Part shown: positions 37,019 through 45,623 of the stretch, piece after piece
Layout of the letters: every line of letters starts with the position of its first letter
Numbering within the stretch: the stretch's first letter is position 1
Origin: Rhodococcus globerulus NBRC 14531
GTDB lineage: Bacteria > Actinomycetota > Actinomycetes > Mycobacteriales > Mycobacteriaceae
Length of the DNA: 64,000 bases
Reading direction: 5' to 3'
Assembly (NCBI RefSeq): GCF_001894805.1
Contig: NZ_BCWX01000003.1
Location: forward strand, 310,001-374,000
The notes under the pieces: generated by a model
The model's input: only the letters and a program-made list of their open reading frames with translations
Told to the model about the DNA's origin: nothing
Databases searched by the model: none
Made by a program: the position numbers and the translations under genes

Positions 37019-38707
37019 GTGACAATCGAGGTAGGCGACGTTCCCACCACTCGGGAGCGTCGCCGCGGACCGATCGATCCGCGCCTGTGGCGGCATTCCG
37101 CCTCTGCGCGTGGATATCTGATTCTGACAGTCGCCCTGTCGATGATCAACGTCGTGATGGTCATAGTCTCGGCGCTCATGATCGGCCGGGTGCTGGCCGG
37201 AGTCATCACCACCCGAACCGTCGATATTTCTTCGTGGACAACCGAACTCGGCGTCCTCGCAGGCGCTGTCGGGATTCGGATACTGGGAACCTGGCTGCAA
37301 GCGCGGTTTGCTCACCGCGCGTCGACCCGTGTGGTGGCCGAGATCAAGGAGGGTGTGCTCACGTCGGCGACGGCGATGAGTCCCCGCGATCTCGACCCAC
37401 GTCGAGATGAAATCGCTACGGTTCTCACCCGTGGTGTCGACGGTCTGGCTCCGTATCTGACGGGTTATCTACCGTCGTTGATCCTGTCGGTGACTCTGAC
37501 CCCGATCACGCTGATAGTTATTGCCCTGCAAGATATGACGTCGGCAGTGATCATCTTGATCACGTTGCCTTTGATTCCGATCTTCATGATCCTGATCGGA
37601 TTGCTGACAAAGGGTAAGTCCGAGAAGACCCTGGCTGCGATGACAACGTTGTCGTCGCAATTGCTCGATCTCCTCTCGGGTTTACCCACGTTGCGAGCGC
37701 TCGGTCGACAAGACGGTCCGGCCGAGCGGGTTCGGGAACTGGGCGATTCGCATCGCCGCACCACGATGTCCGCGCTGCGGGTCGCCTTCCTGTCGTCGAT
37801 GGTGTTGGAATTCCTTGCAACGCTGAGTGTTGCGTTGGTCGCAGTCAGTATCGGCTTGCGGCTCGTGTACGGGGACATGTCGCTGGAGCCGGGCGTCGTT
37901 GCGTTGATTCTTGCCCCGGAGGTGTATCTGCCGTTGCGGATGGTGGGAATGCAATTTCACGCGGCCGAGGACGGAATGGCGGCTGCGGACAAAGCTTTCA
38001 GTGTCATCGAAGCGGACACCTCTGCACCCGTCGGCGGCGCAGTCGTGGTTGATGCGCGCGGCACGGACATCGTTTTCGACACGCTGAGCGTGAATTCGCG
38101 TGGTGGTGTTGCGCCGTACGAGCTTTCGGGAGTGGTGCGACCCGGTGCGATCACCGTGCTCACCGGAGCAAATGGTTCCGGCAAGTCGAGCGCGGCGCAG
38201 GCCCTGCTCGGGTTGATCGAACCCAGCGGTGGTTTTGTGAGCGTCGGCGGAACGGACGTTCGACAACTCGACGAGAATGCGTGGTGGGCGCAGATCGCTT
38301 GGCTGCCGCAACATCCGGTCATGGTGCCGGGAACCATTCGGGAAAACCTCGAACTCACCGGACCCATCGACTCCGATGCGCTGCACAATTCTTCTGTGGC
38401 CACAGGGTTCGACGGAGTTCTTGCCGAACTGTCGTCAGGTCTCGATACCGTGGTGGGGGCCGGGGGTGTCGGTCTCTCGCTCGGGCAGCGGCAGCGGCTG
38501 GCACTGACACGTGTGCTGTCGTCCGATCGGCCCGTCCTTGTGCTGGACGAACCCACCGCCCACCTGGACGCGGATTCGGAAACTACGGTCCTGGATGCAT
38601 TGCGAGCGCGAGCGAAGGGCGGCGACACCGTCATAGTCATCGGACATCGCCCCAGCGTGCTTGCCGTCGCAGATCAGATCATCGAGGTGCACGCACATGA
38701 GAACTGA
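37019..38707 (+). CDS. cydD: Thiol exporter ABC subunit CydD
   Basis: This 562-residue ABC half-transporter starts at GTG 37019. Six helices occupy residues about 30-300, followed by a nucleotide domain: Walker A 'LTGANGSGKSSAAQ', Q-loop 'AWLPQHPVMVPGT', signature 'LSLGQRQRLALTRVL', Walker B 'RPVLVLDEPTAHLD'. With CydC it exports cysteine/glutathione-type thiols (probably cysteine in a mycothiol organism) and is needed to assemble bd oxidase. Confidence 0.93.
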   Translation: MTIEVGDVPTTRERRRGPIDPRLWRHSASARGYLILTVALSMINVVMVIVSALMIGRVLAGVITTRTVDISSWTTELGVLAGAVGIRILGTWLQARFAHRASTRVVAEIKEGVLTSATAMSPRDLDPRRDEIATVLTRGVDGLAPYLTGYLPSLILSVTLTPITLIVIALQDMTSAVIILITLPLIPIFMILIGLLTKGKSEKTLAAMTTLSSQLLDLLSGLPTLRALGRQDGPAERVRELGDSHRRTTMSALRVAFLSSMVLEFLATLSVALVAVSIGLRLVYGDMSLEPGVVALILAPEVYLPLRMVGMQFHAAEDGMAAADKAFSVIEADTSAPVGGAVVVDARGTDIVFDTLSVNSRGGVAPYELSGVVRPGAITVLTGANGSGKSSAAQALLGLIEPSGGFVSVGGTDVRQLDENAWWAQIAWLPQHPVMVPGTIRENLELTGPIDSDALHNSSVATGFDGVLAELSSGLDTVVGAGGVGLSLGQRQRLALTRVLSSDRPVLVLDEPTAHLDADSETTVLDALRARAKGGDTVIVIGHRPSVLAVADQIIEVHAHEN

Positions 38708-40385
38708 CCACCGCGATCCGTTGCTGCGCGCACTGGGTCTCCTCGAACTGCAACCACGACGCGTACTCATCGCTGCCGCGGCCGGAGTGGCGACGCTCGG
38801 CAGTGCTCTGGCGTTGGCGGCGCTGTCGGCCTGGTTGATCACCAGGGCCTGGGAAATGCCGCCGGTACTGGATCTCAGCGTTGCTGTTGTCGCCGTGCGT
38901 GCTCTGGGTATCTCCCGGGGTGTATTCCGCTACTTGGAGCGTCTCACGACGCACGATGTTGCGCTGCGCGGGACAACGTCCGCGCGGGCCCGGATATACG
39001 CGCGTCTTGCAGCGGGTAACCCGGCTGCGGCCGCCGGCCTGCGCCGTGGCGACTTGCTTGCGCGTACCGGAGCCGACGTCGATGCAGTTGGTGATGTGGT
39101 GGTGAAAGCACTTGTCCCCATAGCTGTATCGGCTGTTCTTGCCGTTTCCGCCGTGGGCATCTTGATGTTCATCTCCGTGCCGGCGGCAATGGTCTTGGCG
39201 ATCGCGCTCGCGGTCTCCGGAATCCTGGCTCCCTGGTTATCGGCCCGCGCTGCTCGAATTGCTGAATCCGACAGCTCTTCTGCTGCTGTGCGATTCAGTG
39301 CGTCAGCGGTCACCGCGCTCGATCATTCTGCCGAGCTTCGAGTGGCGGGACGTTTGGACGCTGCCGTGTCCGACGCGGTGTCGGCCGAAGGCGACGTAGT
39401 CGATGCTACCGACCGCGCTGCGGTGCCGAGCGCATTTGCCGCTGCCGCAACACCTCTCGCAGTGGGAGTCAGCGTCCTGGCGTCGCTGCTCATCGGCATC
39501 GTGCTCTACGGGAATACCGACATGACACCGATGGCACTGGGCATCCTGGTATTGCTCCCGCTCTCGGCGTTCGAGGGAACTGCGGCTCTGCCCACTGCTG
39601 CAGTGGCATTGACCAAAGCCCGGTTGGCGTCGGCGCGAATCATGGCGGTACTCGACCGCGCAGACGAGGAGATCGCAGAGGGCGACAACGCGTGGCCCGA
39701 GTCGGATGTCCTGACAGTCGACGGACTCTGCGCCGGGTGGCCTGGAGGCAACGTCACCGCGCCACTCACGTTCGACGTGCGTCCCGGCGCGCGGATCGCG
39801 TTGGTCGGCCAAAGCGGATCAGGAAAGACAACGGCCCTGATGACGATGGCGGGGCTCCTCCCACCGGTATCGGGGACAATTTCAGTTGGCGGCGTTCCGA
39901 TTTCAGAGATCGAACCAAAAGATCTTCGCCGACACATCGGGTTCTTCGCAGAAGACGCACATCTCTTCGAGACCTCCGTGCTCGAAAATCTGCGAGTAGC
40001 GCGCGGCGATCTGACGCCCACCGCCGCGGCGACAGTACTCGGTGACGTCGGCCTGGGGGAGTGGCTCGCTCACCTGCCCGACGGACTCGACACCGTTCTC
40101 GTCGGCGGCATGAGAGCAGTCTCAGGCGGCGAGCGTCGGCGTTTGCTGCTGGCCCGGGCGGTCGTCTCACCCGCGCAAATCCTGCTGCTCGACGAACCAA
40201 CCGAACACATGGATGCCGAAGCCGGCGCGGAGGTGCTGCGTGAACTGCTCGGACGAGACGGCACTCTGCTGGGTCGGCATCGGACCGTCGTGGTCGTCAC
40301 CCATCAACTTCCGGAACACACTGGAGCTGACCAGGTGATATGCGTCGGAAAAGTTTCGGCGGAAAATAGATTGCCGTCGCGGTGA
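38697..40385 (+). CDS. cydC: Thiol exporter ABC subunit CydC
   Basis: This is a 562-residue partner half-transporter; its ATG 38697 overlaps the end of cydD by 11 bases. The nucleotide domain shows Walker A 'LVGQSGSGKTTALM', Walker B 'ILLLDEPTEHMD' and signature 'VSGGERRRLLLAR'. A short N-terminus precedes TM1. Separate cydD and cydC genes are found as in M. tuberculosis, whereas some actinomycetes have a fused CydDC. Confidence 0.93.
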   Translation: MRTDHRDPLLRALGLLELQPRRVLIAAAAGVATLGSALALAALSAWLITRAWEMPPVLDLSVAVVAVRALGISRGVFRYLERLTTHDVALRGTTSARARIYARLAAGNPAAAAGLRRGDLLARTGADVDAVGDVVVKALVPIAVSAVLAVSAVGILMFISVPAAMVLAIALAVSGILAPWLSARAARIAESDSSSAAVRFSASAVTALDHSAELRVAGRLDAAVSDAVSAEGDVVDATDRAAVPSAFAAAATPLAVGVSVLASLLIGIVLYGNTDMTPMALGILVLLPLSAFEGTAALPTAAVALTKARLASARIMAVLDRADEEIAEGDNAWPESDVLTVDGLCAGWPGGNVTAPLTFDVRPGARIALVGQSGSGKTTALMTMAGLLPPVSGTISVGGVPISEIEPKDLRRHIGFFAEDAHLFETSVLENLRVARGDLTPTAAATVLGDVGLGEWLAHLPDGLDTVLVGGMRAVSGGERRRLLLARAVVSPAQILLLDEPTEHMDAEAGAEVLRELLGRDGTLLGRHRTVVVVTHQLPEHTGADQVICVGKVSAENRLPSR

Positions 40386-40399
40386 AGTGGGCGTACTTT
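40371..40399 (+). promoter_or_regulatory. Candidate promoter of a short transcript
   Basis: TTGCCG (40371-40376), a 17-base spacer and TACTTT (40394-40399) match a SigA-type promoter. It overlaps the 3' end of cydC and would start RNA near 40406, just before a very strong Shine-Dalgarno sequence. Confidence 0.45.
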
Positions 40400-40431
40400 C
40401 TCCTGTACACAAGGAAGGAGGTGGTCTGAAA

Positions 40432-40470
40432 TTGAAGTACAGACGGACGCGTGAGGTGGCTGCCAGCTAG
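40432..40470 (+). CDS. Candidate 12-residue basic peptide
   Basis: TTG 40432 is preceded by AAGGAAGGAGG (ending 40421), an almost perfect anti-SD match at a 10-base distance. It encodes M(L)KYRRTREVAAS and then a stop. The sequence is too short for family assignment. The strong ribosome site and own promoter, with no downstream gene on this strand, suggest either a real micro-peptide or a ribosome-loading leader in a regulatory RNA. Confidence 0.4.
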   Translation: MKYRRTREVAAS

Positions 40471-40531
40471 CCGCAATCGCTGACGGAATTCACTTACCGC
40501 AGGAGCGGCCGGCGAATCCCGGGCAGCCACC

Positions 40532-40598
40532 CGACCCCCGAGCCCCCGATCAGTCCGACCGGGACCCACGCGAAAGCGTGGGTATGGCTCGGGGGTCG
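40532..40598 (+). ncRNA. Structured RNA element (nested hairpins with GAAA tetraloop)
   Basis: The outer stem CGACCCCCGAGCC (40532-40544) / GGCTCGGGGGTCG (40586-40598) encloses a perfect 8-bp hairpin ACCCACGC-GAAA-GCGTGGGT (40564-40583) and a possible CCCG/CGGG side stem (40545-40563), giving a three-way junction. There is no T run on either side, so a plain intrinsic terminator is less likely, though it sits between convergent genes. Confidence 0.5.
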
Positions 40599-40618
40599 CT
40601 TCGTGCGGTGGGCAGCAG

Positions 40619-41323
40619 TTAGCCGATGTAGCGGGTGAGCCGCGCCGAGTAGCGCGGTTCGAGCGCGCCGTCCGCGAGGATTCGCTCCTCGACGTATGCG
40701 AGGTCGCCACCTTCGACGATGCCGTACAGACGCTTTGCGCCGCCGTACAGTGCACCGGACTGGCTGCGGATCACGACGTCGGTCGCGAGCTCCCACGAGG
40801 ACTGGGTGAGCGCGGTTCCGTAGTACATTTCGACGACGCCTGAGCTGTGGGTGAGGAGTAGTTCGACTACTTCCTCGTTCACGCTGCCGGGGATGCCGTC
40901 GCCGCCCATGCGCCAGTAGCCGCTTTCGCGCGTGTCTGGCTTGGTGTAGTTGCCCTCGGCGTCGAGAACCCAGGATCGGGATTCCCAGCACAGGTAGGGG
41001 CCACCGTCGTGGGAGATGACGATTTGTTGCCCGAAGGGGTAGTCGCCCGTTTCCGGGTCATGCCCTTCGCCTTCGCCGCGCCAGACGCCGACAAGCGGCA
41101 GCAGGGCGAGAAGGGCGGGATTGATGTCCGGGCCGAGTCGCAGATTTGCGGTGTCCTCGGGGACCGGGAGATCCGGGAGAGTGGGAATGTTGAGTGAAGC
41201 TGTCGACTTGGAACGTTCGACAGCTATCGCGACTGCCTCATCCCCGCTTCCGCGCCTGATGGCACCTGAAGCGGTGGAATCGTCAGCTGTCGCGTCAGAC
41301 CCTGATCCCGGAGCTTGACTCAC
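40619..41323 (-). CDS. FABP-like beta-barrel protein (nitrobindin family)
   Basis: From GTG 41323 the protein has 234 residues. The start is fixed by a GTGA overlap with the small upstream ORF. The first about 75 residues are low-complexity and Ser/Ala-rich. The 10-strand barrel follows: '[17 protein letters not shown]', '[29 protein letters not shown]' and the C-terminal '[12 protein letters not shown]'. It corresponds to Rv0813c. Relatives bind heme (nitrobindin) or small ligands; heme binding here depends on a C-terminal His that I do not see in '[10 protein letters not shown]'. Confidence 0.85.
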   Translation of the reverse strand: MSQAPGSGSDATADDSTASGAIRRGSGDEAVAIAVERSKSTASLNIPTLPDLPVPEDTANLRLGPDINPALLALLPLVGVWRGEGEGHDPETGDYPFGQQIVISHDGGPYLCWESRSWVLDAEGNYTKPDTRESGYWRMGGDGIPGSVNEEVVELLLTHSSGVVEMYYGTALTQSSWELATDVVIRSQSGALYGGAKRLYGIVEGGDLAYVEERILADGALEPRYSARLTRYIG

Positions 41324-41418
41324 GATTCGTCGGTGACCAAACGGTAAACGACGTACACGGAGAACCAAGCGATCATGACGGATGCGAGTGCGAGAAGTAC
41401 CTCGAAGAAGATGACCAC
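41320..41418 (-). CDS. 32-residue membrane peptide coupled to the FABP-like gene
   Basis: GTG 41418 opens a 32-codon frame: '[19 protein letters not shown]', continuing to '[11 protein letters not shown]'. It is one hydrophobic helix with a short polar tail. Its TGA overlaps the GTG of the next gene. Such placement suggests real translation and coupling. The function is unknown; it might anchor or regulate the downstream protein. Confidence 0.6.
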   Translation of the reverse strand: MVIFFEVLLALASVMIAWFSVYVVYRLVTDES

Positions 41419-41485
41419 GTGCCTATCTTAGACGGCCTCGACCTACCGGAAAAATCGGGAGGCTGTGACAAATCAAACGACAAGA

Positions 41486-41520
41486 AAAGGTCCCGCATCC
41501 TCCTGGGATGCGGGACCTTT
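41486..41520 (-). terminator. Rho-independent terminator of the sulfurtransferase operon
   Basis: The arms AAAGGTCCCGCATCC (41486-41500) and GGATGCGGGACCTTT (41506-41520) are perfectly paired with a 5-base loop. On the minus strand the stem is followed by TTCTTG, 18 bases after the sseC stop. Confidence 0.85.
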
Positions 41521-41537
41521 GCCGGTGAGTCCGGAAC

Positions 41538-41843
41538 TTACTTGCTGACCGTGACATCCACGTTGTGGACGCCCGATGTTTCGGGGTTCACGGCGCTTGT
41601 GCCGTTGCCGGAGCTGGAGAGTGCGCGCACAGTCCAGGATCCGGGGGCGGCGAAGAAACGGAAGTCGCCGGTAGCGGACGCGACGACCTCGGCGGTGAAT
41701 TCGTCGGAGCCGTCGAGCAAGCGCACGAATGCGCCGCCGATGGGCTGGCCGTCAGCCGCGAGGACACGGCCGGTGATGACGGTTTCCTTCTCGACGTCGA
41801 CGCCGGCAGGCAGGGTCTGACCCTGAGTAGGTGCTCCGCACAT
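41538..41843 (-). CDS. sseC: DUF1416 protein SseC
   Basis: This 101-residue protein is nearly superimposable on mycobacterial SseC: 'MCGAPTQGQTLPAGVD', 'KETVITGRVLAADGQPIGGAFVRLLDG' and 'GDFRFFAAPGSWTVRAL'. The fold is a carboxypeptidase-regulatory-like beta sandwich. Cys2 is conserved and may accept sulfur from the sulfurtransferase encoded three bases upstream. Its precise role in sulfur metabolism is not known. Confidence 0.9.
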   Translation of the reverse strand: MCGAPTQGQTLPAGVDVEKETVITGRVLAADGQPIGGAFVRLLDGSDEFTAEVVASATGDFRFFAAPGSWTVRALSSSGNGTSAVNPETSGVHNVDVTVSK

Positions 41844-41846
41844 GTT

Positions 41847-42680
41847 CTATGCTCCCAATTCGATCGGTGCGCCGACGAGTGAGCCGTATTCGACCCAGCT
41901 GCCGTCGTAGTTCTTGACGTTGCTCTTGCCGAGGATTTCCTGCAGTACGAACCAGGTGTGGCTCGAACGCTCACCGATGCGGCAGTAGGCAATGGTGTTC
42001 TTGGTGTCGTCGAAGCCCTTGTCCGCGTAGAGCTTTGCAAGGTCGTCGTCGGACTTGAAGGTGCCGTCTTCGTTGGCGGTGGTGCTCCACGGGATGTTGA
42101 TCGCTGTGGGGACATGGCCACGCTGCTGAGCCTGCTCCTGCGGAAGGTGCGCGGGTGCGAGGATCTTGCCGGAGAACTCGTCGGGGCTACGGACGTCGAC
42201 GAGGTTGACGGAGCCGATGGAGGAGATGACCTCGTCGCGGAATGCGCGGATCGAGAAGTCGGGTGCCTCGGCCTTGTACTGCGTTGCGGGACGGGTTACT
42301 TCGTCCTTGGACAGCTCGCGCCCGTCGAGTTCCCACTTCTTGCGGCCACCGTCGATGAGCTTGATGTCCTTGTGGCCGTACAGCTTGAAGTACCAGTAGG
42401 CGTAAGCGGCGAACCAGTTGTTGTTGCCACCGTAGAGGACGACGGCGTCGTCGTTGGCGATTCCCTTGGCCGAGAGGAGGTCTGAGAACTGCTCCTGGTT
42501 CAGGAAGTCACGGCGGACGCTGTCCTGGAGGTCCTTGCGCCAGTCGAGCCGGACTGCACCTTCGATGTGGCCGCCGTCGTATGCACTGGTGTCCTCGTCC
42601 ACCTCGACAAAAACGGTCTTGGGGGCGTTGAGGTTCTGCTGCGCCCAGTCGGCGGAGACTAGGACGTCGGAGCGAGCCAT
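41847..42680 (-). CDS. cysA2: Thiosulfate sulfurtransferase (rhodanese) CysA2-type
   Basis: This is a 277-residue two-domain rhodanese. The C-terminal domain holds the active-site loop 'YCRIGERSS' with Cys233, the position known in mycobacterial CysA2. The N-terminal domain lacks a Cys at the equivalent place. It transfers sulfane sulfur from thiosulfate to acceptors. It is in an operon with sseC, and both lie behind a polycysteine leader with the DUF4395 gene between. Confidence 0.93.
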   Translation of the reverse strand: MARSDVLVSADWAQQNLNAPKTVFVEVDEDTSAYDGGHIEGAVRLDWRKDLQDSVRRDFLNQEQFSDLLSAKGIANDDAVVLYGGNNNWFAAYAYWYFKLYGHKDIKLIDGGRKKWELDGRELSKDEVTRPATQYKAEAPDFSIRAFRDEVISSIGSVNLVDVRSPDEFSGKILAPAHLPQEQAQQRGHVPTAINIPWSTTANEDGTFKSDDDLAKLYADKGFDDTKNTIAYCRIGERSSHTWFVLQEILGKSNVKNYDGSWVEYGSLVGAPIELGA

Positions 42681-42758
42681 GGTGTTCCTTTCGATGTGGT
42701 CGTGCTCGATATGGTCTTGCGGGGGTATGTGTCCGGTGGGGTTACCGGTGATGCGCTT

Positions 42759-43229
42759 TCACGCGGTGGTTGCTCTTCCGATTGTGCGGAATCGCGTTAC
42801 TAGTGGGTAGATCTGGCAGCCGAGGCAGATGCCGAAGGCTGCGTTCAGAAGAGCAGCGAACAGGGCAAATCCTGTGGCGACTGTGCCGACGACGGTGGAT
42901 CCGGCAAGGAATCCGACGGTCCCGGCGAGCGCGAAGACAAAGCCGACGAACTGTGCGAAGCGCAACGGCGCAACAGGTTCACGTTCGCGCACGGGTGAGA
43001 TGCGAGGGGCGACGAGTTTGCCGAAGATCAGTCCGTACGGGCTGCGCTTGGGTCCGGTGACGGCGCCGATCGCGAAGACTATTGCCTGCAGTGCCAACAG
43101 TGCGGTGGCGGCGGGCAGAGAGAATGCTGAAAGGATCAGTGTCAGAACAAGTATCGCGGTGGTGATCCACGCGGCGAACCGCGGACCGCGCACGTCGACC
43201 TGCTCGGATTGCGAAGTGGTGGTGGACAT
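42759..43229 (-). CDS. DUF4395 membrane protein
   Basis: This 156-residue protein starts at ATG 43229 (SD AGGAG) and has four hydrophobic helices (about 19-40, 42-60, 95-113, 115-135). Conserved features are 'GPRFAAWIT', 'GPKRSPYG' and Cys pair 'FGICLGCQIY'. DUF4395 proteins accompany thioredoxins and rhodaneses and may move reduced sulfur or thiols across the membrane; this is inferred from neighbours. Confidence 0.88.
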   Translation of the reverse strand: MSTTTSQSEQVDVRGPRFAAWITTAILVLTLILSAFSLPAATALLALQAIVFAIGAVTGPKRSPYGLIFGKLVAPRISPVREREPVAPLRFAQFVGFVFALAGTVGFLAGSTVVGTVATGFALFAALLNAAFGICLGCQIYPLVTRFRTIGRATTA

Positions 43230-43383
43230 CGGGTGTGCTCCTGCGTTGGTTGCATGGTGCCTGCCTGGGCCGAGAATCTCAGACTTCAGGCTCGGAGATA
43301 TGTGGGCTGGAAGGCCCGTTATCGGCGAGAGTGATCACGTGAGCGAAAGGCTCGAATCTCAGCGAAGGCTGAGCGCTGGGTGA

Positions 43384-43470
43384 TCAGCAACAAGAACAGC
43401 AACAACCACCGAGGCGGCACAGGTCTACTGCGCGGCGTCGGGTGAGCATGAGCTCGTGGCGGGTTTGCAC
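43384..43470 (-). CDS. Polycysteine leader peptide (cysteine-responsive attenuator uORF)
   Basis: GTG 43470 opens a 28-codon ORF beginning 'MQTRHELMLTRRRAVDLC' and ending 'RLGGCCCSCC'. TAAACT lies seven bases before the GTG (43478-43483), fitting a leaderless mRNA; an internal ATG at 43449 is in frame. In mycobacteria leaderless polycysteine uORFs precede the DUF4395/cysA2/sseC operon and tune it to cysteine supply through ribosome stalling. The gene order here is the same. Hairpin-forming sequence lies between this ORF and the DUF4395 gene. Confidence 0.8.
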   Translation of the reverse strand: MQTRHELMLTRRRAVDLCRLGGCCCSCC

Positions 43471-43480
43471 GGTTGGGAGT

Positions 43481-43954
43481 TTACCCTGCAGACGGCGAAT
43501 TTGGGGTACCGGGTGTTGAGAAGGGCGCGAGCGCGCTTGTGAGGTCCGCGGTGGACGGCACCCCGGACACTCGGAATCGTTCCACCAGGTCTCGGTCGAG
43601 GATAAAGGTGGTCGGCAACGACAGGACGCTCATCTCACGCGCAAGCGCCGGGTTCTTGTCGATGTCGAGTTCAACGTCGACGGGTGGATGAGGGGCGTTT
43701 GCCATTGTGGTCACCACCTGATCGACGACGCGGCGGACGGCGCTGCACGGACCACACCAGTCTGCGGAGAAATGCAGGACGACTGGTCCGGAGCCGGGCG
43801 CTATACCTGCTGCGGCGAGGAGTTCGATGCGGCTGCCGACGGCTTCGGAGGTACCCGAGCCGCTGGCTCGAACGGCTCCGCTGCGTGATTTGAGGAGCAG
43901 TCCGACCGCGACAACGGCGACGAGGGCGATGAGTAGAACTGTGATACCGGTCAT
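43481..43954 (-). CDS. thiX: Membrane-anchored thioredoxin-like protein ThiX
   Basis: This is a 157-residue protein with an N-terminal helix (about 4-22) acting as uncleaved anchor, then a thioredoxin fold with active site 'SADWCGPCSAV' and cis-Pro 'SLPTTFILD'. It corresponds to Rv0816c. It is oriented for thiol exchange outside or at the membrane. Its start overlaps the lmeA stop (ATGA). Confidence 0.9.
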   Translation of the reverse strand: MTGITVLLIALVAVVAVGLLLKSRSGAVRASGSGTSEAVGSRIELLAAAGIAPGSGPVVLHFSADWCGPCSAVRRVVDQVVTTMANAPHPPVDVELDIDKNPALAREMSVLSLPTTFILDRDLVERFRVSGVPSTADLTSALAPFSTPGTPNSPSAG

Positions 43955-44730
43955 TGGTTCTGCAGATCTGCGAGGTTGATGACTGTGTTTTCCGTGCTGC
44001 CTTCGATCACTATGCGACCGCCTTCCGCGTAGACGAGGCTCGGCTTCAGATTGAAGGGAAGTGACTGTGGATCGATGGTGTAGCTGAACATGCCGAGGAC
44101 GATCGGCTCGAGAACCGCCGGGATCGAGAAGTTCGCTTCGCCTTCGGGGCCGAAGTAGAGATTGCTTGCCACGATCTTGACCTGATCTCCCTCGAGCACG
44201 AGGTTGGCCTGAACACTGACCGCGGTGTCGATGGGGCCGACGGGGACCGTTCCGCTCAGAACGATCGCGCCCGCGGTGCTCGCCCCGGTACCGCCGCTGC
44301 CGCCCGTACCGTCGGACTTGTCGGCAGGAGGAGAGGAAACCTGCAGGTCAGGTATATCGAGGAGCTTGCCGAGGTCCGTGGCGATGATGCCCATTCTGCC
44401 GTCGAGCTTGTCGACGGGAAGTTCGGTCACCCTGCCGTTGACCAGGTCCGAGAACGGGACGGTGACTCCTCGCAGATCGGCTTCGACGGTGACTTCGCCG
44501 ACGATGTTGCTCTGGACTCCGGTTGCCCGGATGTAGACGTCTTCGTACTTGCCGCCCAGCGCTTGCGTGAGGAACGGGAAGCCGTTGAACGTGACTTCGG
44601 GGTCGGCATCGAGTGATGCGCCGGCTCGTAGCTCGCGGGAAACTCGGTATTCCGCGTACGCGGCGGCACCGAAATCGGCGACCAGTCCGAGGCCGAGGAG
44701 GAAGACGATGCCGATGATCAGTTTGCGCAC
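43951..44730 (-). CDS. lmeA: LmeA-family phospholipid-binding protein (DUF2993)
   Basis: From GTG 44730 the protein has 259 residues with an N-terminal hydrophobic segment ('LIIGIVFLLGLGLVADFGAAAYA'). The body is the DUF2993 lipid-binding module ('DPEVTFNGFPFLTQALGGKYEDVYIRATG', 'VSVQANLVLEGDQVKIVASNLYFG'). The mycobacterial homologue (Rv0817c) acts in the periplasm and is needed for mannan chain elongation of lipomannan. A 'DKSDGTGGSGGTG' linker is an insertion between strands. Confidence 0.88.
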   Translation of the reverse strand: MRKLIIGIVFLLGLGLVADFGAAAYAEYRVSRELRAGASLDADPEVTFNGFPFLTQALGGKYEDVYIRATGVQSNIVGEVTVEADLRGVTVPFSDLVNGRVTELPVDKLDGRMGIIATDLGKLLDIPDLQVSSPPADKSDGTGGSGGTGASTAGAIVLSGTVPVGPIDTAVSVQANLVLEGDQVKIVASNLYFGPEGEANFSIPAVLEPIVLGMFSYTIDPQSLPFNLKPSLVYAEGGRIVIEGSTENTVINLADLQNQ

Positions 44731-44872
44731 AGCACCATTGTGACGGACTCCGTCGTAGGTTCGGTGCGACGGTCCCAACGGCGCGCACGCTAATGTAGGG
44801 ACCGACCAAAAGGGTCGAACTACCAGAGCGTCGCCCTGTCCGGGGTGCGCGGGCTACTAGATAGGAGGCCGT

Positions 44873-45622
44873 GTGGAGCTGCTTCTCCTCACCTCCGACC
44901 CCAACCCGGATGCAGTTCTTCCGGCGTTGGCGCTGCTGGCGCACTCGGTTAGGCCTGCTCCCACTGAGGTTTCGTCGCTGCTCGAGGCAAGTTCGGCCGA
45001 CATCGCGTTGGTCGACGCACGCACCGATCTGGCTGCCGCACGAGGGTTGTGTCGATTGCTGGGAAGTACGGGATCTGCCGTGCCGGTCGTGGCTGTCCTG
45101 ACCGAGGGCGGGCTTGTTGCCGTCAACGCGGACTGGGGGTTGGACGACATTCTCCTGCCCGGTACGGGACCCGCTGAGGTGGACGCCCGATTGCGGTTGT
45201 TGCTCGCCCGCAGTGGCGGCGTTGCCAGTCCCGAAGCGTCAGGAAAGATCACGCTGGGCGAATTGGTTATCGACGAGGGGACGTACACGGCACGACTGCG
45301 TGGACGGCCCCTTGATTTGACTTACAAGGAATTCGAACTGCTCAAGTACCTCGCGCAGCATGCGGGACGGGTGTTCACTCGTGCGCAGTTGTTGCAAGAG
45401 GTGTGGGGTTACGACTTCTTCGGTGGCACCCGGACCGTGGATGTTCACGTGCGTCGGTTGCGGGCCAAGCTCGGCACCGAATACGAATCCTTGATCGGTA
45501 CAGTCCGAAATGTCGGATACAAGGCGGTTCGCCCGACGCGTTCCAAGAACGGGGCTGCGGCGCCGATTCGATTCGAGGACGACGATGTCGATTACGAGGC
45601 TGCAGACGGATCGGTGTTGTGA
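44873..45622 (+). CDS. glnR: Nitrogen-response regulator GlnR
   Basis: The protein has 249 residues, starting at GTG 44873 behind AGGAGG. The receiver-like domain has Asp48 ('[10 protein letters not shown]') but lacks the usual acidic pocket, as in orphan GlnR proteins, which use charge rather than phosphorylation. The OmpR-type winged helix is '[21 protein letters not shown] ... [15 protein letters not shown]'. It corresponds to Rv0818. GlnR controls glutamine synthetase, amt, nitrite reductase and often urease genes in actinobacteria. Confidence 0.93.
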   Translation: MELLLLTSDPNPDAVLPALALLAHSVRPAPTEVSSLLEASSADIALVDARTDLAAARGLCRLLGSTGSAVPVVAVLTEGGLVAVNADWGLDDILLPGTGPAEVDARLRLLLARSGGVASPEASGKITLGELVIDEGTYTARLRGRPLDLTYKEFELLKYLAQHAGRVFTRAQLLQEVWGYDFFGGTRTVDVHVRRLRAKLGTEYESLIGTVRNVGYKAVRPTRSKNGAAAPIRFEDDDVDYEAADGSVL

Positions 45623-45623
45623 C

